A DNA stretch of 64,000 nucleotides from DASUAS01 sp963819475 (lineage in GTDB: Bacteria; Actinomycetota; Acidimicrobiia; IMCC26256; DASPTH01), in assembly GCA_963819475.1 (NCBI GenBank), contig CAWFWE010000002.1, positions 682,001 through 746,000 of the forward strand, read 5' to 3'. Shown here piece by piece: positions 58,987 to 64,000 of the stretch. Both the position numbers and the translations under genes were made by a program. The notes below the pieces were generated by a model. That model did not search any database. It had not been told where the DNA came from and was given only the letters and a program-made list of their open reading frames with translations. Each line of letters starts with the position of its first letter. The first letter of the stretch is position 1.

Positions 58987-60672
58987 GTGGCCGAAGCCAG
59001 TGGACGCCTGCTGCCCGAGCTCAACGAGAGCAACGAGTTCTTCTGGAAGTCCGGCGCGGACGGCACGCTGCGGTTCCAACGCTGCGCGGCCTGCGGGGAG
59101 CTGCGGCACCCGCCGTCGGCCGTCTGCCCGTTCTGCCACGCCACCGAGTGGGCGGCCGCGCCGGTGTCGGGGCGCGGCGTGATCGCCGGGTTCACGGTCA
59201 ACGAGCAGACCTGGATCCCGAGCTTCCCGCCTCCCTACGTGATCGCGATCGTGGCCATCGAGGAGGACGACCGCGTCCGCCTCACGACCAACATCGTGAA
59301 CTGCGACGCGGAGGACGTCCACGTCGGGATGCGGGTCCAGGTGGTGTTCGAGCTCGCCGAGGACGTGTGGGTTCCGCTGTTCGAGCCGAGCGGCGACCCC
59401 GAGAAGGGCCCGTTCCCGGCCGACGACCCGAGGATGCACGAGGCGCGTCCCATGCCGAGGGGGGCCGACAAGTTCGAGGACCACGTGGCCATCACCGGGA
59501 TCGGCATGTCGCGGGTCGGCCGGCGACTCATGGTCGACCCGATCACGCTCACCGTGGAAGCCGCCGACCGCGCCATCGCCGATGCCGGGCTCGCCCCCGA
59601 GGACATCGACGGCCTCTCGACGTATCCGGGCGGCGCGATCGGCAGCGGGATGTCGGAGGGGGGCATCACCGCGCTCGAAGAGGTGATGCGGCTGCGGCCT
59701 TCGTGGATCAACGGCGGCATGGAGCTCCCGGGCCAGGCCGGCTCGGTCATCGCCGCGATGCTCGCGGTGGCCGGCGGATTGTGCAACCACGTCCTGTGCT
59801 TCCGCACCGTGTGGGAGGCGACCTATGGCGCGCGGCAGCGCGCGGCGATGAGCGGCGCGCCCGGGAGCGCGAGCGCGATCGTCCCCATGGGCTCGAACCG
59901 GGTGGGCGGTGACATGCAGTGGCGGTTGCCGTACGGCGCGTCGTCGGCCGCGAACTGGATCGGCATGGTGGCGTCGGCGCACTTCGACCGGTACGGCACG
60001 ACGCGCGAGACGCTGGGCTGGATCGCGTTGAACGCGCGCAAGAACGCGGCACGGACCCCGTGGGCGATCTACAAGGAACCGCTCACGATGGACGACTACC
60101 TGAACGCGCGCATGATCACCACGCCGTTCGGCCTCTACGACTGCGACGTTCCGTGTGACGGCTCGGTCGCGATCATCGTGTCGCGCAAGGATCTCGCCGC
60201 CGACATGAAGCAGAGGCCGGTGCTCGTCGACGCGGTGGGCACGCAGATCACCGAGCGCGTCAGCTGGGACCAGGGCACCCTCGACCACGAGCCGCAGGTG
60301 ACCGGTCCCGCCGCGCACCTCTGGACCCGCACCGACCTCAAACCCGCCGACGTCGACTTCGCCGAGCTCTACGACGGCTTCTCGTTCAACTGTCTCTCGT
60401 GGATCGAGGCGCTCGGGTTCTGCGGCTGGGGCGAAGCCAAGGACTTCCTCGACCGCGGCACCGCGATCGCGCTCGACGGCACGCTCCCGATCAACACCCA
60501 CGGCGGGCAGCTGTCGTCGGGCCGCCTGCATGGGTACGGCTTCCTCCACGAGGCGGTCACGCAGCTGCGCGGCGACGGCGGCGAGCGACAGGTCGCCAAC
60601 GCCGAGACCGCGGTCGTGAGCAGCGGCGGCGGTACGCCGGGGGGGTGCTTCCTCTTCACGGTCGCCCGTTGA
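58987..60672 (+). CDS. Fused DUF35 OB-fold and thiolase-like protein
   Basis: A 561-residue fusion. Residues about 25-150 are a DUF35 module with rubredoxin-like zinc ribbon (CAACGELRHPPSAVCPFC) and an OB fold. Residues about 165-561 are a thiolase-like domain (VAITGIGMSRVGRRL, LPINTHGGQLSSGRLHGYGFLHEAVTQLRG, VSSGGGTPGG). Ltp2-type thiolases with DUF35 partners cleave sterol side-chain CoA esters in actinobacteria. Here both parts are in one chain, unlike the split pair at 63019/63488. Confidence 0.87.
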   Translation: MAEASGRLLPELNESNEFFWKSGADGTLRFQRCAACGELRHPPSAVCPFCHATEWAAAPVSGRGVIAGFTVNEQTWIPSFPPPYVIAIVAIEEDDRVRLTTNIVNCDAEDVHVGMRVQVVFELAEDVWVPLFEPSGDPEKGPFPADDPRMHEARPMPRGADKFEDHVAITGIGMSRVGRRLMVDPITLTVEAADRAIADAGLAPEDIDGLSTYPGGAIGSGMSEGGITALEEVMRLRPSWINGGMELPGQAGSVIAAMLAVAGGLCNHVLCFRTVWEATYGARQRAAMSGAPGSASAIVPMGSNRVGGDMQWRLPYGASSAANWIGMVASAHFDRYGTTRETLGWIALNARKNAARTPWAIYKEPLTMDDYLNARMITTPFGLYDCDVPCDGSVAIIVSRKDLAADMKQRPVLVDAVGTQITERVSWDQGTLDHEPQVTGPAAHLWTRTDLKPADVDFAELYDGFSFNCLSWIEALGFCGWGEAKDFLDRGTAIALDGTLPINTHGGQLSSGRLHGYGFLHEAVTQLRGDGGERQVANAETAVVSSGGGTPGGCFLFTVAR

Positions 60673-60752
60673 CGCCGGGCCCCGCCGCCGGGCGTGCGCG
60701 CCGAGTCCACCATCTGGCAATGTCGTCCGACGGCTGAACGCCTGGAGGTTCG

Positions 60753-63009
60753 ATGCCCGGCGCGCTCGAGGGTCTCAGGATCGTCGATCTGACCACCGGT
60801 CTCGCGGGACCGCTCGCGACCATGATGCTCGGCGACCACGGTGCCGACGTGGTGAAGGTCGAGCCGACCGGCGGCGACCCGCAGCGGTCCTACGTCGGGT
60901 CCGTCGTCACCAACCGCGGCAAGCGCAGCGTGGTGCTCGACCTCGACGCGCCGGCGGATCGGGATCGTCTCCTCGCGCTCGTCGACACCGCCGACGTGCT
61001 CGTCGAGAGCTTCGCGCCCGGGTACCTCGCCGACCGGGGCCTCGACCACGCAACGCTCTCGCCCGGGCGGCCGTCGCTCGTGTACTGCTCGCTGACCGGC
61101 TACCCGCGTACGACCGACGCCGCCGATCGCCCGGCCATCGACCTCCTGGTGCAGGCCCGCTCGGGCATGCAGTACGAGCAGCCCGGATTCCGCGAGGGGC
61201 CGATCTTCCTGCACGCGCCGCTGCCGAGCATCGCAGCGTCGTACCTCACGGTGGAGGGCATCCTCGCCGCGCTCTACGTGCGCGAGGTCACCGGCCGCGG
61301 GCAATGGGTGGAGACGTCGCTGTACCAGGGTGTGCTCTCGTTCACCACGCAGCTGTGGCAGGACCCGGAGCACCGGGTCGAGCCGTGGTTCGAGATCGGA
61401 TTCGAGCCGCGTCCCAGCATCTACGAGTGCGCCGACGGCCTCTGGGTGCACTCGATGCACTTCGCCGGCGGTCGCGGCAAGGACCGCAGCATCGTCTGGG
61501 AGATCCTCGGCATCGACCCGCCCGACCTCGAATGGAGCCCGACCGGTGCACAGGCGTTCGACCACGTGATCGGCGACGCGATCGGTCGGATGAAGCGCCA
61601 GGACCTGCTCGACCAGTTCTGGGCCAACGAGATCGCCATCGCGCCGGTGCGGCCGGCGCACGAGGCACTCGAGGACGAGCAGGTCGTCAACAACGGCATG
61701 TCGGTCGAGGTCGTCGATCCCGAGATCGGACCGGTGCGGCAGGCGGGCATCTCGTTCCGTTTGCACGGCGCGCCGAAGCCGGCCGTGCAGGGGCCGCAGC
61801 CGAAGGTGGGCCAGCACACCGACGAGGTGCTCGACGCGCTCGCCGACGAGCCGGCGCGGTCGCGCGAGGCGCGAGCGGCGAAGCGGTCCCTGATGCACGC
61901 GCTCGAGGGCATCAAGATCCTCGACCTCGGCAACTTCCTCGCCGGTCCCTTCGGGCCGATGCTGCTCGGTGACCTCGGCGCGACCGTGTACAAGCTGGAG
62001 TCGCCGCAGGGCGACCAGATGCGGCCGGTCACGCAGCCGTTCAACGGTTGCCAGCGCGGGAAGCTCGACGTCGTCGTCGATCTCAAGCAGCCCGAGGGCG
62101 TGGAGATCGCGCACCGTCTCATGCGCGAGGTCGACGTCGTGCACCACAACATGCGGCCGGGCGTCGCCGAGCGCCTCGGCGTCGACTACGCGGCCGCCAA
62201 GCAGCTGAACCCGACCGTCATCTACTGCCACACGACGATGTGGGGCAACGACGGCCCGCGCGCGACCTGGCCCGGGTTCGACCAGCTCGCGCAGGCGTCG
62301 TGCGGACTCGAGCAGGAGCTGGGCGGTGAGGGCAACGGCCCCAACTGGTACCGCTTCGGCATGTGCGACCAGGCGTGCGCGGTGCAGTCCGCGCTCGCGG
62401 TGCTCATGGCGCTCTACTGGCGCGAGCGCACCGGCGAGGGCCAGCTCGTCGACACCTCGATCGTGAACGGCGGCGTGCAGCTGAACACCGACGCGTGGAT
62501 CGGTCCCGACGGCTGGTCGGAGCGGCCGCGCACCGACCAGCAGCAGACCGGGTTCGGTCCGCTCTACCGGCTGTACCCGACGAGTGACGGGTGGATCGCG
62601 CTGGCGTGCCTGGGCGAGACCCACCGGCGCGCGTTGGCGAGCGTGGTGCCGGCACTCGACACCGAGACGCTCGAGGCGTTCTTCGCCGGCCACACGATGC
62701 AGCGTGCGTTCGACGTGCTCGACGCGGCCGGCGTGCCGGTGGAGATGGCGCCCGAGGACGCGCTGACGCACGTGGTTCACGCAACCCGACCTGGTCGCAG
62801 CCGGACTCGTGGCCGACTACGAGCACCCCACCTACGGGCGGTTCCGCCAGTTCGGCAACCTGGTCGACCTGTCCGACACGCCGGGCCGGATCGCGGGTCC
62901 GCCGCCGCTCCTCGGCCAGCACTCGCGCGAGGTGCTCGCCGGGCTCGGCTACTCGCCGGAGGAGATCCACGAGCTGCGCGAGCGCGGCGTCACCCTCTGG
63001 CCCGACTGA
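60753..63009 (+). pseudogene. Tandem-domain CaiB/BaiF CoA transferase, one frameshift near the end
   Basis: Two family III CoA-transferase domains are fused head to tail: residues about 1-370 (GLRIVDLTTGLAGPLATMMLGDHGADVVKVE, DLLVQARSGMQYEQ) and about 385-750 (GIKILDLGNFLAGPFGPMLLGDLGATVYKLE, FDQLAQASCGLEQELGG). Near 62775 the frame breaks after LTHVVH; one base later FTQPDLVAAGLVADYEHPTYGRFRQFGNLVD and GYSPEEIHELRERGV follow, up to the TGA at 63007-63009. The protein would be about 752 residues. It is downstream of the DUF35-thiolase fusion. Confidence 0.85.
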
Positions 63010-63018
63010 CGCGGCGCG

Positions 63019-63426
63019 TCACCCCACCGGCCGGAAGCGGTAGAGGGTGAGGTCGGGCGCGACATCGTCGAAGACGACCTCGACCGGCAGGTCGACGACG
63101 ACCGCCTCGGGCTCGACGTCGACGAGGCGCGCGGGCATGCGCGGGCCCTCCTCGAGCTCGACGTACGCGAGCGCGTACGGCGCGTCGGCCTGGTACGCGG
63201 GCGTCGGCGCCCGGTGCACCACCGTGTAGGTGTACACGCGGCCGCGCCCGCTGACCCGGGTCCACGTCGCTGCGGGCGACGCGCAGTACGGGCACAGCTC
63301 GGTCGGTGCGAAGCGGAGCCGGCTGCAGGCGGTGCACTCCTGCACCAGCAGCTCGCGGCGGCGCAGCCCTTCCCAGAACGGCGCGTCGAGCGGACCGATG
63401 TCGGGCCGGAACCCTTCGTACGCCAT
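63019..63426 (-). CDS. DUF35 OB-fold protein (thiolase partner)
   Basis: A 135-residue protein with a zinc ribbon (CTACSRLRFAPTELCPYC) and OB fold (VSGRGRVYTYTVVHRAP). It is the partner of the upstream thiolase in complexes that cleave CoA esters. It follows the thiolase on the minus strand, separated only by a 62-bp mini-ORF whose start and stop overlap both genes (TGATG). Homologues assist substrate binding and channeling. Confidence 0.88.
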   Translation of the reverse strand: MAYEGFRPDIGPLDAPFWEGLRRRELLVQECTACSRLRFAPTELCPYCASPAATWTRVSGRGRVYTYTVVHRAPTPAYQADAPYALAYVELEEGPRMPARLVDVEPEAVVVDLPVEVVFDDVAPDLTLYRFRPVG

Positions 63427-63488
63427 CAGCCGCGGTCGATTCCGCTACGGCGTCCCGGCCTCCGGCCACGCCTCCGCTGCATCTCCAT
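63427..63488 (-). repeat. 62-bp structured mini-ORF repeat, single copy (family I)
   Basis: On the minus strand the thiolase stop TGA overlaps the unit's ATG (TGATG), and the unit's own TGA overlaps the ATG of the DUF35 gene. The unit encodes a 20-residue Arg-rich peptide beginning M-E-M-Q-R-R-R-G. The hairpin is GGCGT/ACGCC with inner GGCC/GGCC, loop GGA and bulge GGG. It contains AGCGGAATCGACCG, as in the 21337 copies. Confidence 0.9.
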
Positions 63489-64000
63489 CAGCCCCGTCCC
63501 AGCACGGCGGCGTAGTGCGCCTGCGACACCCCGCCGACGCCGCACGCGAACGCGAGCTCCGCGCCCGGCACCTGGCGGGGACCGGCCTCCCCCCGCAGCT
63601 GCACGACCAGCTCGATGAGCGTGAACAGCGCGCAGCTCGCGGCGTGCGTCCCCGAGAGGTAGCCGCCGTGAGTGTTGGTGGGCAGACGGCCTCCGATCGC
63701 GAGCGCGCCGTCGGCGACGAAGGCACCGCCCTCGCCCTTGGCACAGAACCCGGCGTCCTCGAGCTCGGTGATCACGCTGATGGTGAAGTGGTCGGAGATC
63801 CCGGCGACGTCGACGTCGTCACGCTGCACGCCGGCCGCGCGGAACGCGCTGTCGGCGGCGACGCGTCCGGAGAACGACGTCAGGCTCGGCGCCGAGTTCG
63901 GATCGAGGTAGCCGTGACCCTCGCCCCACCCGAGGAGCACCACGGGCGGATGGAGCCCGGCCGCCGCCGCACGCTCGCGCGACGTGACGACGACGCATCC
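63488..64000 (-). CDS. Thiolase-like (lipid-transfer/Ltp type) protein, C-terminal part only
   Basis: The frame is open to the window edge, so the N-terminus lies outside. The visible 170 residues end with PPVVLLGWGEGHGYLDP, DVDVAGISDHFTISVITELEDAGFC, LPTNTHGGYLSGTHAASCALFTLIELVVQLRGEAG and FACGVGGVSQAHYAAVLGRG, all Ltp2-like. It is the natural partner of the DUF35 gene downstream. The catalytic cysteine region is not in view. Confidence 0.85.
   Translation of the reverse strand, partial: GCVVVTSRERAAAAGLHPPVVLLGWGEGHGYLDPNSAPSLTSFSGRVAADSAFRAAGVQRDDVDVAGISDHFTISVITELEDAGFCAKGEGGAFVADGALAIGGRLPTNTHGGYLSGTHAASCALFTLIELVVQLRGEAGPRQVPGAELAFACGVGGVSQAHYAAVLGRG

Overview
The window is about 70% GC chromosomal DNA from an actinobacterium. 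The best guess is an Acidimicrobiia-like lineage, and that is inference. Supporting signs are a mycothiol synthase, an F420-dependent LLM oxidoreductase, a HupB-like HU with a Lys/Ala tail, a separate trpF beside hisA (many other actinobacteria use one PriA for both steps), and many genes whose only promoter-like signal is a TANNNT box 6-8 nt upstream of the start codon, as expected for leaderless mRNAs. Everything reads as chromosome; there is no plasmid or intact phage module.

Layout. 1-21 kb holds a dispersed tryptophan/histidine set, all on the minus strand: trpB (cut by the window edge), trpF, trpC, trpE, hisI, hisA, hisB, hisC, hisD. Interleaved are a second TrpB (TrpB2 type), an acyl-CoA dehydrogenase pair, an ArsR/AHSA1 pair, a two-component system, an esterase, YgfZ, a frameshifted oligopeptidase B and a cold-shock protein. 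21-25 kb holds a frameshifted endonuclease III, a two-domain VOC protein, MshD and a frameshifted RlmN. 25.4-28.7 kb is an islet of different texture: lower GC, several strong hairpins, an integrase remnant, two small ABM-like proteins, small Cys-rich proteins and one SOS-box-like palindrome. It is bracketed by a 13-bp direct repeat that begins at the 3' end of a membrane-protein gene. 28.8-41 kb is mostly lipid/acyl-CoA metabolism (acetoacetyl-CoA synthetase, MaoC hydratase, CitE-like lyase, SDR, acyl-CoA synthetase) with a metallopeptidase, a DUF255 thioredoxin-domain protein and an aldo/keto reductase. 41-55 kb holds an SGNH hydrolase, PPK2, a second two-component system, aquaporin, HU, a cation/proton antiporter, YihY, a nucleosidase, a MarR/MFS pair and a class C beta-lactamase-like hydrolase. 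56-64 kb holds an LLM oxidoreductase, a PQQ-type beta-propeller, a DUF35-thiolase fusion, a tandem-domain CaiB/BaiF CoA transferase, and a separate DUF35 gene plus thiolase. Together these suggest CoA-ester or steroid side-chain breakdown.

The most unusual content is a set of short structured repeats at gene junctions. A 62-bp unit occurs in one, two and three copies at three loci, and an 89-bp unit occurs in three tandem copies at a fourth. At three of the four loci the unit is itself a mini-ORF whose start and stop overlap those of its neighbours (TGATG, GTGA or ATGA), so a chain of start-stop contacts runs from the upstream gene through the repeats to, or within 2 nt of, the downstream gene. 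The 62-bp units share a predicted hairpin with compensatory base changes between loci.

Five conserved genes (opB, nth, rlmN, citE-like, CaiB/BaiF) each carry one single-base frameshift, usually with perfect homology resuming in the next frame. Sequencing or assembly error is the simplest explanation, but real decay is not excluded.
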